NCBI RefSeq assembly: GCF_029784135.1
Contig: NC_073746.1
Coordinates: 230,095,882-230,159,881 of the forward strand
Direction: 5' to 3'
Length of the DNA: 64,000 bases
DNA from: Toxorhynchites rutilus septentrionalis
Lineage: Eukaryota > Arthropoda > Insecta > Diptera > Culicidae
Made by a program: the position numbers and the translations under genes. The notes under the pieces were generated by a model. That model saw only the letters and a program-made list of their open reading frames with translations. It ran no database searches and was not told the origin of the DNA. Of this stretch, positions 11,600-24,898 are shown in pieces. Each line of letters opens with the position of its first letter. The stretch's first letter is position 1.

Positions 11600-12460
11600 A
11601 TAAAATAAATCCGACCATTCCGTGCCAAACCGGTTTAGTGGTTCTCAGATTTTCGTGAAAAGTGGTAGTTTTGTTTCGTACCTATTTTTTGACGTAGAAC
11701 TACGTCTTTCATTAAGGGTGCCAAATCAGAAAACAGGTCACGTTTTTATGAAATAAAGTTAACGTTAATAACTATTTTTGCCGCAAACGGATTTTGACGA
11801 TCTACATACCAAACGAATGGTAAATTCCCTATGATTTGTTTAATATTCTATACATCACCAGTGTAAATGTGTAAATGTGTAAATGGTTAAAATTCATGAA
11901 AACTATAAGCGTTTCCATTTTCCCATACACTTGTTCTACTGATTTGTGTGCTTTCCCGAACAGAGCTGTCAATAACGAGCAACTTATCGATGAGCAACGA
12001 AGGGGAAATCGTAATATTTAAAGTCTCCGTGAACAAAGGAAAGGAAGAAGAACGAAGGGGAATATTTGCCTAGAATGTAAACAGTGGATCTCGCTGAGGC
12101 AAACTTTCAGTCTCGTTCTGTTTTCAAAGCAATGAACATCGCTTGTTCTTCCTTGTTTTGTGTCATCACATGCCTTCGTTTTGGGTTGAGCTGTGCACTC
12201 GACCAAGTTATCCATTCGCTGATGTCTCTGGCATTGCAATCATTGCATCAATCTGACGACATTAAATTACATTACATTACAAAATAAATGTTCTGGAATT
12301 TGGTCTGTGGTTTAGTTTCGCGTGGCGGTAGCAAAACTCTCTCCACCAAGGATGACAGCTAAGCTAATCTAGACCGGCAATATTAACAGAAAGGAGACAA
12401 AACGGAGATAAGTGTGTGTATATTTAGTCGCTTCAAGCCATCCGTAAATATAAAAATTGT
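11600..12460. mobile_element. second GACGTAG-palindrome repeat, copy 1
   Basis: From 11691 the sequence GACGTAGAACTACGTCTTTC opens a repeat that recurs, with the same next block (ATTAAGGGTGCCAAATCA), at 17522. Both copies share about 0.75 kb, including CTGTCAATAACGAGCAACTT and GGAATATTTGCCTAGA. The preceding 80 bp (CATTCCGTGCCAAACCGGTT onward) matches the outer ends of the big structure at 52466 and 58665. No coding sequence. The right end is not clearly defined. Confidence 0.55.
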
Positions 12461-13379
12461 ATTGATATCAACACAATTTTATTCTATTGATTTTCATGAC
12501 ATGAACGCTATGACTCAGGAATAACATTTTATTGGATGGTTTTTATAGCTGCTTCGATGATGTTGTTTGGCATCAGTGTCGAAAGAATAACGATGTTTTC
12601 ACTAATACAAACAAAACCATTGCCGAAGATTGAAAAATGAAAACTTAACTTTCAGAGCACTTGCTCGAGTTTTTCGACGTTTTTCACTATACAGTGCGAC
12701 AGCAGATGAAAATGTGATATTTTGTGAGTAATCGATTAGAGTTTGGTTGATATTACTTGATGGGAAGTGTGCGAAAACAATCATTTTCTTCACACTGTTT
12801 TGCAAAATTATTGATTTCCGGGTGAGGGGTGAGGGAGGAAGATGAAAGAAATGAGCGCCATTGTGGCAGTCATTTGTGGCTAGCTTCCACCTTCACCTTA
12901 AATTTCTTTTATCAGAGAAGTTCTCCTGAAATAGTGAATTCATGGGATTAGCTTCCACAAGGTTGACGTGGGACTACCTTAGCTTAGCAACCATTCGTTT
13001 GTATTGATTAATTTCTTGATTGAATGAAAATGTTTTCAAATTCATTTGAATTCAATATATTTGCTTTGTGAGTAAAAGGATTGAACAAATGCCATGTATA
13101 GTCAATTCATGCATTGTGATAGATTGTTCTTCGTTACAAGTAACTTTAAACAAAATATATGTTCGGAAGAGTTATCAAACGTTTGATGAACCAGCCTAAG
13201 GCTGAAAATCTCTCTAATAAAGACAAAAAAAATATCAAACGATTATTTTATCTACATTTCCCTCTGAAGTTTACATCCCAAAAGTGTACGTACTTCACGA
13301 ATCGCGAATTTGCTTGTAACTGGAAAGTTCATTCGCTTCCAGGTTTCTAAGTTTAGAAGATCGTGTTAGAATAGACATA

Positions 13380-14311
13380 TTCCAGTCTGCACAAAGGCAA
13401 GCGAGGACAAAAGTACTCGCAGTTTGCATTCATTTGCAGAGCCGATTTTCCCAGAAACCTTGGTTTTGAAGTCTGTGTTAGGAAAACTCATTTCAATCGG
13501 AATAAAAATATCCCCGACTTACATGTATCTGCAATGTCAATTTCCCCAAGCTCCATGGATTTGAAGTCTGTGTTAGGGAAACACATTTCAGTCGGAACAA
13601 AAATAACCCCGACTTACATGTATCTGCAATGCCAATTTCTCCGAGCTCCTTGGATTTGAAGTCTGTGTTAGGGAAACGCATTTCAATCGGAACAAAAATA
13701 CCCCCGGCTTGTATTCGCAATTCCGGTTTTCCCACGCACGCTATATGGGTTTGAAGTCTGTGTTAGGGAAACACATTTCAGTCGGACCAAAATATAAAAT
13801 GCTGATTTCCTTCAGGCACCTTGGTTTAAAAATCTCTGTTAGGGAACACATTTCGATGGTAGCAAAAGCTCCCCCTACTTTCATGTGTTTGCAATGTCGA
13901 TTTCTCCATCGCTGCTTGGTTTTGAAGTCTGTATTAGAAACGTTCTTCGGTGAGAACAAAAGTCTCCCTACTTTCATGTATTTGCATTGCCGATTTCCCC
14001 AAGGCTGCTTGGTTTTGATGGCTGTGTTAGGGAAACCATAAATCGGGCCAATGAAAACGAGGTAGTTAGGGCGTTTAGATAACGCCTAATATTTTACAGT
14101 TATTAAATTGTTAATCTAATGAAAACTAACATTTTGTTAATTGTGATAGATGCGTAGAAATATTCCCTATCAATTGATGCAAACATCTTTCCGATCCAGT
14201 AAGAAATGTTCGAGTTATAAGCATTCGAAATCTTTCATTTTTTCCTGCATTTTTTGTGTTTAGATTTTCATTTTACCCCCCATATATTCCGGTTAGACGT
14301 AGTCCCACGTC
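13380..14311. mobile_element. histone-derived repeat element, 3' part, copy C
   Basis: It consists mostly of the 95-bp repeat array, then the same tail as copies A and B (TTTACCCCCCATATATTCC, then GACGTAGTCCCACGTC and AAAAA). The left palindrome and stem-loop region are missing, so it is a 5'-truncated or rearranged copy. Confidence 0.6.
13415..14045 (+). repeat. 95-bp tandem repeat, about 6.5 units
   Basis: Same monomer as at 2600 and 5454, with TCTGTGTTAGGGAAACACAT as the clearest phase mark. Two sequence subtypes alternate: an early CAGTCGGAACAAAAAT type and a later GGTAGCAAAAGCTCCCCC type. Confidence 0.9.
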
Positions 14312-16430
14312 AAAAAGAGATGTCTACAAACATTTTAAAGCTTTTAACATGTTAAGCCAAGTTGAGCTTTTTGGTAGAAATGCGCTGACTGTCGAATTTC
14401 TGATTATTTTTTATTTATACAATGAGTATCTTTGGGAGCTGGGACCGACACTGATATTGTGCAAACGCTCTTGATTCGGACTGAGTGGAAAGCGCAGCAA
14501 GAAAAATTTTGGGTTCAACGTGTTAAAACATCTCATTTGACCCTCCAGCACATGAAAAGCATTATTTACGCCGAAGATGAAATGTTCCTGCCTACGCTAG
14601 TTTGGATGTAAAGACATTTCCATGTTATCCAATTGCGAAAAAAAAAATGACAATGGAGATCTGTTCACAAGTAACGAAATAACATTGAAAAGTTTCAATT
14701 CTGATAACTGCAACTATCAAAAACGAATGACCCACCTTTGCCACCTTTTAAATAATTCAGAATAACGAATTGTTTCGATTTTGTTCATGAAAATAGTGTC
14801 GAAAGAAGATATTTAACTAAGCACCGAATCACCGTATTCCGTTTTCGAATAAAAATTGTCTATCATAGGGAAAACTCCCTATACATTCATCGAACGACAT
14901 CCATCGCAATTCGTTGAATACTACAGTGGAAAACGGATAAAGAACAAAAATCAGAATATCCGGATCGCTTCGATTGCTTTCGGAGTGTTAATTCAATTTG
15001 CTGCGGGCTGGTTGGAGAGGTGGCATAATTCTCGGAGAAAGAAGAGTGTCCATTGAATGTTTTCTTCTTTTTCTTCTTGGAGACATGGCAAATATGCAGC
15101 CGAAAAACGTTTACCTCTCGGGGGAAAAAGAAAAAAGAAAAGAAAGCAGGAAAGCATGTTTATCATCCTCCCTTTACTGCTAATGGGAAAAGTTTTCGTG
15201 AAAAAAAGGATTCCCACTTGGGTGAAAAAGTGGTGAATGGGTAATTCTATATCCCGTATTTTATCACCACCAGTTGCGCCGCGATCCCTTTCGCTGGCAT
15301 TCAAACCGTGCCTACAACTATGAGCTCGCGTTCCCCCACTAGATCGGAAAGTTTCACCTCGAGCAGCAATCGGACAGGTGTGGTACAATGTCTGGATGGC
15401 GGGATCAATATCTTAAGGATGGGAATCATGTAAACATAATATTCGATTATGAGAACGGATGTAGTAGATACGTTCGCTCTGCGATGTAGGATAGGCATGA
15501 ACCTTGGAAAACACTTGAAAAAACAAGCGTCGAAAATTATTTTCAAATTAAATAATTCCTCTTAAAAATAATTTTCCAGATTCATCTCTGCTACTACTGC
15601 TGCTGCTGTTCCACTAGAAAAAACTTTTTCACTTCTGTCTTTTTCACTTTTTCACTTCTGTCAGATCACTTACACCGTGGGAATATCGCCTCGAGCCTTG
15701 TTTCAAGTGGGTCACAACTCAGCAGCCAACTTCAAAACAACACACAAAAAGAAAGGCGAACCGTGTGCCTTTCCGAGCGCCATGAAGGTCAAAGAGGAAT
15801 TTATGTTGAAGCCTCTCGACACTTTCTTCCATTAGTGTGCTATGAATGAGATGCCATCGATTCACTGATTGCTGAGAGCAAAAAGGGGTTTTCGTTATCA
15901 CGAAGAAAGTTGCGATAGCATTTCACAATAGTATGACGAAGGAAATTGCTGATTGCGACGATATCGACAACCGGTTCTTCTCCATAGTTGAATAGAACAT
16001 TTTCAATAGATTTCTATAAATAAAGTTCTCAAATGGGAGAAAATCGTATTTTCTTTGCAACGACAGGACGTCTCGATATTTGTTCATTAATGAAAATACA
16101 GACAAAATAATATTTAACTACTATGCAGATACAGTGTAGTTCTCCAATGATTTAAAACGAGAGTATGATTGGGTATTGCTATTCAAACGCTCTTTACTGA
16201 TTTATTCATTTTATTTTATTTTCTCAATGAAATCTAATATGATACAGAATATTTTTATAACATACAGTTGGCTCATTTTCAACTGATTCGTTTTAAGTCT
16301 CCAATAGTTTTAATCCAACGAAACCACTATCACTCCCGCTCGGCCGGAATGCATTTATAACATTCTTAAATTTACTATCGTATAAGTTTACCTTTACCTT
16401 TTCTTTCTGCACTACTCGCCGTAAGTAACG
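14312..16430. other. no gene seen
   Basis: About 2.1 kb without a recognisable protein, RNA gene or repeat structure. Several short frames exist on both strands but show no motif. It looks like single-copy intronic or intergenic DNA. Confidence 0.5.
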
Positions 16431-16431
16431 T

Positions 16432-17019
16432 TAATAGTAATAGTAATAGTAATAGTAATAGTAATAGTAATAGTAATAGTAATAGTAATAGTAATAGTAA
16501 TAGTAATAGTAATAGTAATAGTAATAGTAATAGTAATAGTAATAGTAATAGTAATAGTAATAGTAATAGTAATAGTAATAGTAATAGTAATAGTAATAGT
16601 AATAGTAATAGTAATAGTAATAGTAATAGTAATAGTAATAGTAATATTAATAGTAATAGTAATAGTAATAGTAATAGTAATAGTAATAGTAATAGTAATA
16701 GTAATAGTAATAGTAATAGTAATAGTAATAGTAATAGTAATAGTAATAGTAATAGTAATAGTAATAGTAATAGTAATAGTAATAGTAATAGTAATAGTAA
16801 TAGTAATAGTAATAGTAATAGTAATAGTAATAGTAATAGTAATAGTAATAGTAATAGTAATAGTAATAGTAATAGTAATAGTAATAGTAATAGTAATAGT
16901 AATAGTAATAGTAATAGTAATAGTAATAGTAATAGTAATATTAATAGTAATAGTAATAGTAATAGTAATAGTAATAGTAATAGTAATAGTAATAGTAATA
17001 GTAATAGTAATAGTAATAT
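16432..17019 (+). repeat. (TAATAG)n hexamer array, 588 bp
   Basis: Roughly 98 units of a hexamer, almost perfect, with only two interruptions (TAATATTAA near 16645 and 16940). The 227-codon poly-Leu frame on the minus strand is only this repeat. Confidence 0.97.
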
Positions 17020-17519
17020 TATTATGATGGTATTAATAGTAACTTGCGCCAGTAACACCGACTGAGTGCATCCTATGGTTTACCTTCCCCACAAACACAT
17101 TCTTAAATTCCCGAGATATTTATGAGAGGTTATAGAGTTCTCTGTATCTATCCTCAGTAAATGTCGAACTAACATTCCTTCCCTTTCTTAGCAGTTGCAA
17201 AGACGTGGCCAGGACAATTGGAGGAAGCATGCCTTCATCTAAGAGATACCTCCAATCATCAGCAACGGATGGATGCTAGTTTCTAACTTAACAGTTATGA
17301 ATTCGTACCACGTACGATTTGGTGCAACTTGCTCGATGCTAATGCTAATGCTAAATGCAATCCAACGAAATTTTATTGCGTGGTTGTTTTGGATAATTTT
17401 ATGCAAATTCTAATTGAATTTCAGGCCAGTTCTAATTCATGGTAATGAAAACTTTGGTGTTGTACTGCCATGAAAAGATATTATCCGTTTTCCACTCGAC
17501 TGGCAAAAGAGTTCTTTTT

Positions 17520-18680
17520 TTGAAGTAGAACTACGTCTTTCATTAAGGGTGCCAAATCATAAAACAGGTCACGTTTTTATGGAATAAAGTTAACGTTAAT
17601 AACTATTTTTGGCGCGAGCGTATTTTGACGAACCAAAAGAATCGGAAACTCCCTAAGATCGGTTTTTATGCTATATATTACAATCCCCTGGTGTGTGAAC
17701 GGTTTGAAATGATGAAAACTAAAAGCATTTCCATTTCCCATACATTTGTTCTGCTCATTTGTGAGGTTCCCTACTCATACCGCCAATCAGTGTTGCACAC
17801 GTACAGATTTGTCTGGAAAGGTACAGTTTTCTTCGTTATTTTTGGTACAGATTCTGTACGGTACAGATTACAGATTTTCATCAAAAAGTACAGATTGGTA
17901 CAGATTTTTTCCGCGTGTGGAATTTCTCTCGAAAATTTTATTGAATGATACTACGCAATCTAAATTTAGAGAGACTATGTATAAGCATCATCAAATACAC
18001 GAGTGATTCGAGGCTAGCGAAAGTTAATGTACATTGAATTCGACTCGGATTGCGTCACCTCAGCAGCTTAGGGTCGTCTCGTCGTCAGATGGTGGCTTAT
18101 ATTTTCCCTTCTGGTACAGATTAAAATATGGCTACACTGCCGTCAATAACAAGCAACTTATCGGCGATCAACGAAGGGTAATGATTTAAAGTCTCCGTGA
18201 CCAAAGAAAAGAAGAAGAAGAACGAAGGGAAATATTTGCCTAGAGCATGAATATTGGATCTCGCTGAGGCAAACCTTCAGTATCGTTCTAGATACGAAGC
18301 AATGAACATCGCTTGTTCTTCCATGTTTTGCGTCATCACATGTCTTCGTTTCGGATGAAGCAGTGAACGCGATCAAATTACTTATTCGCTGATTTCTCTG
18401 GTATTGTAATCATTACATCAAATGACGCCATTCCATTAAGGTTCTTAACTACACAATTGTGTGGGAAACCATCAAACTAGACTATCATCGACTCACCAAG
18501 AAAATAATAGTTTAGTAATTTTGTTTGTGATTTGGTGTCGCTATCTTCACCAAGGATGACAGCTAAGCTAATCGAGACTGGAAATATAACTAGAAAAGGC
18601 TTCTGCGGAGAAGAGCGCGAAGCGGAGATAAGTGCGTGTATATTTAGTTGCTTAAAGCCATCGATTAATGACTTTGTGTT
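17520..18680. mobile_element. second GACGTAG-palindrome repeat, copy 2
   Basis: It begins TGAAGTAGAACTACGTCTTTC and follows copy 1 (11691 onward) block by block to about 18660 (GGATGACAGCTAAGCTAAT, GGAGATAAGTG). It is longer than copy 1 because a hAT-type element sits inside at 17788-18139. Weaker related blocks (AGGAATATTTGCGCTAG, TGGATCTCTCCTGAGGC) follow at 18868-19080. Confidence 0.6.
17788..18139. mobile_element. hAT-type MITE, 352 bp, 8-bp target duplication
   Basis: Ends are CAGTGTTGCACACGTACAG and, inverted, CAGTGTAGCCATATTTTAA. Flanks are CCGCCAAT (17780-17787) and CCGTCAAT (18140-18147), an 8-bp duplication with one change. Copy 1 of the host repeat (near 11956) shows the unoccupied site CTGTCAATAAC. 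Inside the left end the word GTACAGATT is repeated about seven times between 17790 and 17910. Such subterminal repeats are typical transposase-binding sites of hAT elements. Confidence 0.82.
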
Positions 18681-19777
18681 TGTACATGTGTGCTTCATAA
18701 CCCATGTGTACAAATAACATATCTTCATTACGCTGAACCCCCATTTGTATCTATTCCCGTGTGCATTGGCCCTATCGCGATGCAACAATCCACTAATATT
18801 TTAATTCTATGATGGACGATTGCTTGGTGGTGCAAATTATACAGCCACGATAACAAATATAAACAAAGAGAGAGGTACAAGAAGAGGAATATTTGCGCTA
18901 GGGTATGAATAATGGATCTCTCCTGAGGCGAATATTCAGACATTTTCTATATTCGAAGCAATTAACATCGCTTGTTTCCCGTCATCATAAGGGATTCGTT
19001 GGTGTCTTTGACTTCGCATCAATGCGTCGAACTGACGCTATTGCGTAACAGGCGTTAAGATTGTGCGCCACACATTATTTTGAGGAATATCAAGCTAAAT
19101 CATAGTGAATGTCTTATTTGAGTTATTTGGGTTCGCGTGCCAATCGCAAAACTGCCTTCAATAAAGATGGCATTTGCGCTAATCTTGATCATAATGAAGC
19201 AATGCAACTCTTTTCGAGGTTATTGAGATTAACAGACAGATTTTTTTTTGTTTATTTAGTCACCAAGAATGTAAATGTTTGTAGTATGTGATTGAGTTTC
19301 GCTTGCCAGTATCAAAGCTTTCTCCACTAAAGATAAAAGCTGCACTTATCTCGAGCATGAGAAAGTAATTAAACTCTTTTCGAGGCCAGGAATATTAACG
19401 GAGTAGTTATTAACCAGCTTCGACATATTAGTGTTGTTTTGTTCCGGTGACTTATGCTTTTGGTTGTGTGCACAATGTCTGCGTTTGTGTCAAATAATCA
19501 TAGGGATACCATCTGATCGGAGTTGAAAATCAGCTACGATTATGGTCAAATTATTATCATTGTTTTCATATATAAATATATAAAAACATTATGTATGTGA
19601 TTTGAACTTTGAGAGATCACTATTTTTGCATCTATTTATTCAAAGTATTTCTCGGACGATCCCTTCGGTGAAAATACTCCGGAGGTGATGGTTGGTACTC
19701 TGTACGAAAACAGGAGATTTTTGGGTGGTTTCCGAGTTATCAAACATCATGCGCAATAGTGCAATGTTACAGGAATG

Positions 19778-20240
19778 TTGTGTCGAAAAAACCACGGCAT
19801 ATGACGTAGGATTACGTTAAGCAGTTATTGCAAATTTATTCGGGATATGTTTGAAAAAATCCATTATTTAACTCTTCGATAAAAATTTGATGGCCCTGAA
19901 AAGGAGCGTTTATTCTAATTGTTGAGTATTGTTTGCTCCCCCTACCAGTGGTACGAGAATGTACGGCGAATGAGATGAGAACTGGAGGAGAGCAAATTGA
20001 TCCAATCAAAACGTGGAATTTACCGCAGCAGAAAACAAAACGCATAATTCATTGCAGAGTCTCGTATTCGTATTGAATGAGGAATTGGGAGAGTACAAAT
20101 GCCTTGTGCTAATCGACCAATCAGAACGCGAGATTTTCGTGTAGATAATGCTTGACATTTTTCAATTGTTCGATAGTTATTTTCATAAAATACATAATTT
20201 TCTTCATTGTTTGAAATTTTTAGGGAATGCTTGACAATTT
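19778..20240. mobile_element. histone-derived repeat element, copy D (diverged, short)
   Basis: It has the left palindrome (TGACGTAGGATTACGTTA near 19802), a histone-type stem-loop on the minus strand, and CGACCAATCAGAACGCGAG at about 20114, followed by the same TTTTTCAATTGTTCGATAG block as copies A and B. The 95-bp array is absent. The right palindrome is not visible, so the right edge is a guess. Confidence 0.6.
19892..19907 (-). other. histone-type mRNA 3' stem-loop (relic)
   Basis: The minus strand reads GCTCCTTTTCAGGGCC followed by ATCAAAT, the layout of an insect replication-dependent histone 3' end with one imperfect stem pair. No histone frame remains beside it. Confidence 0.6.
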
Positions 20241-21159
20241 CGAAACAAGAAGGTGATTTTTTTACTTCCTTCTTTCTCTTTAGCCAGAATCATTTACTGG
20301 TGTGGATATTCTCTACTCACACTGAAATATCGATTCTTCAACTTCCTTTTCTTTTACTGTCGTTTTCTTTGAATTTGAAAGCAAACGCTTTTTCTCGAAT
20401 TCATCATCATTTGAATGGGTTATATGTCAGTTTCAGTTTCACTTGTAAAGAGACGATTATCGCTTTCAATTTAATTTTCATTTCACCAAACTGGATTTTC
20501 CCGGATTGTATTTCCAAAAAAAAGTTGAATTAAAATAGGCATATGAGGGCACATTAGGGTTATAACCAGCGCCAGCTACTAAATATGTTTACTGGTATAC
20601 TGCACATCCTTCCTCATCGTCATTTTTATTACCCTCAGTGAACGATTCGAACTGAAACGAAATTTTCATTCAGATATAATAATAATGAAGCTACATATAC
20701 AGTTAATCGCAAAATTGAGTGCACACACCTAGTTGGTTCGGTATTTTTGAGTTTTTCGGGGTTAAAAAATAAATAATTTTAAACGACTTATATTCATCGT
20801 TTAATCGATCCTTTTTACTCTCATGTAGTGATCAGGAAAAAAAAACTAAATCACATTCTTACTTGGTGTTTAAAGAACAAACAAAAAACCTTCAATTTAG
20901 ACGCGACAAAATTGAATGTACAGTTGAAGTTCTTCAATTTTAATCAATTTAGAAATGTTAATAGATAACAAAAGTCGATCCTCTACACCCAAACTAGCGT
21001 TGGCAGAAAACATTTCATTTTTGGCAGAAATCATGCCATTTTGTGTGCTGGAGAGTCAAATGCGCAAAAATGAGCTGTTTTAAAAGCTTAAAAATGGTTT
21101 GTATGTATGCGAACAGACATCTCTTTCTGTTTTCCTTTCTCATTTCATTTGGGATTATG
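20241..21159. other. no gene seen
   Basis: AT-rich sequence without recognisable coding regions. The phrase AATCGCAAAATTGAGTGCAC near 20706 resembles ends of Tc1-type elements, but no matching inverted end was found. Confidence 0.4.
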
Positions 21160-21250
21160 CTAAAAAAAAAGTCCATACGACGTCAATGGGGATCAAACCA
21201 AGGCCGTCTAGAATGCAAAGCTATTTCACACGACCACGCTATCCATATAG
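21160..21250 (-). mobile_element. tRNA-like SINE fragment
   Basis: On the minus strand there is an A-box-like TGGATAGCGTGG and, 38 bp on, a B-box-like GGTTTGATCCCC, then a run of nine T that could end pol III transcription. It does not fold as a normal tRNA with matched acceptor arms, so a SINE head or tRNA pseudogene is the better reading. Confidence 0.5.
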
Positions 21251-21839
21251 CTGCCAGCGCTGTTATATTGAAACGTGATAATATCACACCTCAGCAGAAA
21301 ATGAAGTTGGAAATTGTTTTCTAAGAGAATAAAGAAGAGCATGAACGAGAATATATCTTTCTCTGTCTGGGCCATGCATTTGGCAAACTATAAGAAAAGC
21401 TTTCATATGCTTTCATTTAAATGTGTCTCCTGTTTCGCTCGCTCATATTGGCTCTAGCAAATATATTATACAAATGATATACATGTATTGGGGACTGGAA
21501 CATTTTTTGTTATTTTTCAGCTCATTTAATGTAATAAATCGGGATGCCATAACCTGAGCTAAAAATTAACTTTGGGTGTAGTATTTGGTATGGCCCTTTT
21601 TGGCGTCCAGCACTTCCTGCGAGGCGAGACGTTGGTCAACGGTAGTCCCACGTCAACCTTGCGGTTTTATCATGAGAAATCAACACCGACAGAAAAAAAT
21701 GTCAAGAAACTTTGAATTATGCAAGGAATTGAAATCAAGCAGAATAAAAGAGATTTTTACCAAGAGAAGTAAGACAGGAACGAGTTGGAACTATGCCGAC
21801 AGAATAGTAAGCAGCAGAACTGACCCCCAATTTACAATA

Positions 21840-22330
21840 CACAGTGCATTAAAAAAGTTCCGGTACTTTTTTTTAAAACAAAGAAAAAACAAGATACTCA
21901 AAATATTAGATATTAGTTTTGTACATATAGGCCTTCTCTCTCCACACAAATTTTTTAATGTTCGTAGAGGTGTCAGAAGGCACATTTTAACTGCTCAGCC
22001 GGTATGGAGTTCATAACACGTGTCACATTTAGTTGAATGATTGGAACATCATCAAAACGGTCCCCTTCCATAGTGTTCTTTAGCTTGGGAAACAAGAAAA
22101 ATTCTGCCGGGGCGAGGTCTTGAGAATAGGAAGGATGGGTGATGACAGTTACCTTTCGTTTGGCTAGAAACTGTGCTTCCAAAATCGCGGTGTGCGCGGG
22201 CGCATTGTCATGAAGCAAAAACCATTCTCCAGATCGGTACGCGCTGTTTCCGTTCGCACGTTGGAGCAGAGATAGCGCCACTTCCCGATTTTAGCGCGCG
22301 GTAGTTCCGGAACTTTTTGAATGCATCTTG
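21840..22330 (-). mobile_element. deleted mariner-like element, 491 bp
   Basis: Inverted ends TGCATTMAAAAAGTTCCGG lie near both edges with TA immediately outside (21838-21839 and 22331-22332). It holds only the C-terminal half of a transposase on the minus strand, so it is an internal-deletion derivative. Confidence 0.8.
21973..22281 (-). pseudogene. mariner-like transposase, C-terminal fragment
   Basis: The fragment keeps the second catalytic block (FLLHDNAPAHTA) and the third (DLAPAEFFLFPKLK). Both blocks are in one open frame of about 100 residues. The third acidic residue is Glu here, where mariners normally have Asp (LAPxDFFLF), and the N-terminal DNA-binding part and first Asp are gone. 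The spacing of about 41 between the acidic residues recalls the rosa (DD41D) group. It cannot be active. Confidence 0.75.
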
Positions 22331-22332
22331 TA

Positions 22333-24898
22333 GGTTTCTGCTATATATGAATGTTAATTTTAGTTTTGAAGGTCATCATAAATAAAGCTGCTAAAAATCA
22401 GTGTACAGCTCTCGATTACTTCCTCAATTCGCAGCAATAGGTATAACCCACCAATATTTCAACACTGTTCATGACCATTATGTTCCAAGATGTCTTGAAC
22501 GCGAATAGCCTTCATTGAAAATGGCTCGCCGTGATGTTCGCAAATTTTTGCTGTTTGCTGATGGAGGATGGACGATGGTGTCAAAGCTGACTTCAGATCG
22601 TGCTCAGCGATCATTCTAAGAGCAAAATATCGAAGTTTTCTAATTAACATATGATTCGGCAGGTCATATGTAGTTGTGGACTAAAGAGCGAAAACTTCAT
22701 TACTTTACACATGTTGAATCTACAAGTTTACGTCAAAAACTAACAGAATGATTTGATGAATTAATTTTCGTATTCCATAGATTTGTTCTAAAGACCGCTA
22801 AATAAAATAAGGTAATACGATACGTCGAGAATGCGGTTGTGTTCAGATTTATTTTTCTCTCGTTGGCACTAATTTCGGGCCACTCTCTATCTTCCTTAAT
22901 TCCCCGTAGGGAGCAATGCTTAGCCTTCTCCGTTTCTGTGTAACAGATGATGTGAAATTGCTTCTGCCCGAAGAATCTCCCTTAGATCCGTGCCATATTT
23001 TGAATTCCGCGCACAAATCTCGCTCATGATGGCGGGGATAGACCGGTCAGGCAAGATAAACGAAAACATCTTTCAATTAAAAATACTTTTATTAGATTAG
23101 CATCTGACACCATCTGTTTACTACAGTCTATTACAATCTAACGTATTCGTTCAAACTCGAGAAGAAAAGCGAATAATGCTCGCTAATGTCCCTTCTATCT
23201 GTCATCTCTCAGATTATTTACCGATGGGTTTGATGTTTCCGTTCGATTGGAGGCATCGTTCGAGATAAGTTAATCACGAAGTTTATCGTGTGATTGACGA
23301 AAAATAGCGGGTGGTGGAATAAGATACGAACATCCATTTCGGTTCATTATAGTGACTTTATGTGGAAGTCGCGTTCCTTACTTTCCTTATGTCTCCAATT
23401 TCATACTGCGACGATATTTCCGCTAGCTTACACATCGATATTTTTGCTCGTTTCATTTTCCAGTTTCCTTATCGCTGTACCACGCCAGCATTGTTTTCGA
23501 ACATTAATCAGATTATCTAAGCCATAGCAATTTCGCCGAGAACATAATTAATTTGAAGTACCCCGCAACCATCATCCCACAAAGCCACCAGCCTTTGCCT
23601 TTGAGAGTTATTCACAAGAAGAGCCCATCTTTTACAAGGACCTGTTTCTCCTCCTCTTCACTTTCTTTCCATCGCGTACCTTGGGCTCGTTTCGGTTCGA
23701 TAAGATGGAAAATATTAATAACATTAATCACTTAATTCAATTTACTACTTGGAGATGAAAATTCTCTCCATCGAATTGCACTCTGAAGCCATGTCAAAAG
23801 ATCATAGCACAAAATCAACATAATGCCTTATTTTACTGTTTTAATATCTATTTTATTGAATATGATTGTTTCCTTTTTTTCTCCATACTAATATCAAATC
23901 AATCTTCCATGCATCGGATCTATATTCGAACAACTTCATTTTTATTGCCTTTATCGCTGTTTGATTTCTATACCCTCCAATATTGATATAAGCTGTAATA
24001 TCAATAAAATAAGATCAAATTCAATGCTAAATCCAATATAAATTTCCCGAAAACTCTGTTCGGCACGATTGATCCTTTCGATAGAGGGAAAAAATCTTCT
24101 CCATTCCTATTAATTCTGCAAGAATCGAGAAATTTGAATAAACTGTCAACAACTCGCTCTCCATTCAATCTCCCGGCCACGAAAGGATTGGAAATTGCCG
24201 AAGGGCTGTCGCTAAGAATTGCCGATGGAATCGACTACGACCAACCATTTTTGGGTACAATAGTAATCCGTATTCGATGGGCCATGTGAACCGAACCGAA
24301 ATAATCAAACTGATGCCAACACAGCACGAGCGTCCGGTCGATGTGTTTGCCTAAATCTGAATTGTTTATGCAAATTCAGCGCATCCATGTCAAATCGGTT
24401 GAATAAACCGCACGTGGACTAGAAAAAGAAGATTGATTTCCACCGTGTCGCGTTGTGGTTCGAATCAATTCGTAGCGAGGGACTAAACGATGCGGTCCGA
24501 GTCCCGTCTCTTGCCACTCCCACATTGAAGGTTATGGATGCGAATGATTTACGATGATAAATGTGTCCTTCAAACTTGGAACTCTTTGGCGGATGATGAG
24601 TTTATTCACAGGGAAAAAGCCTTTGAAACACGATTTATGAAACTGACGAAATGTGTGTGACAGGTGAAGAGGGTCAACGTGAATAGAATAGAATACGGAA
24701 ATAAGCGATATTCGATACATACACCCAGGTTTTTTTACGCAGTTTTTTGTACAGCTCATATTTCTTCTTCATACTCCCTCAGATATGACGCTAATCAGCG
24801 ACTAAACTTAGCGCTTATGACGGAAATTAGTGCTGCACTCTATCACGATGCTTACGTAGCTTTTAGGTACCTGGTTTTTACGCGGATTTTCTATTTTT
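22333..24898. other. no gene seen
   Basis: About 2.5 kb of mostly unique AT-rich DNA. A 63-codon minus-strand frame (22459-22650) looks compositionally protein-like but I cannot match it to any family. Confidence 0.5.

Noticed and set aside
16375..17058. 227-codon poly-Leu open frame on the minus strand
   Set aside because: It is the translation of the TAATAG hexamer array; no coding signal outside the repeat.
20700..20930. Tc1-type element suggested by AAAATTGAGTGCAC near 20712
   Set aside because: The second similar motif (20906) is in the same orientation, not inverted, and there is no TA-flanked partner.
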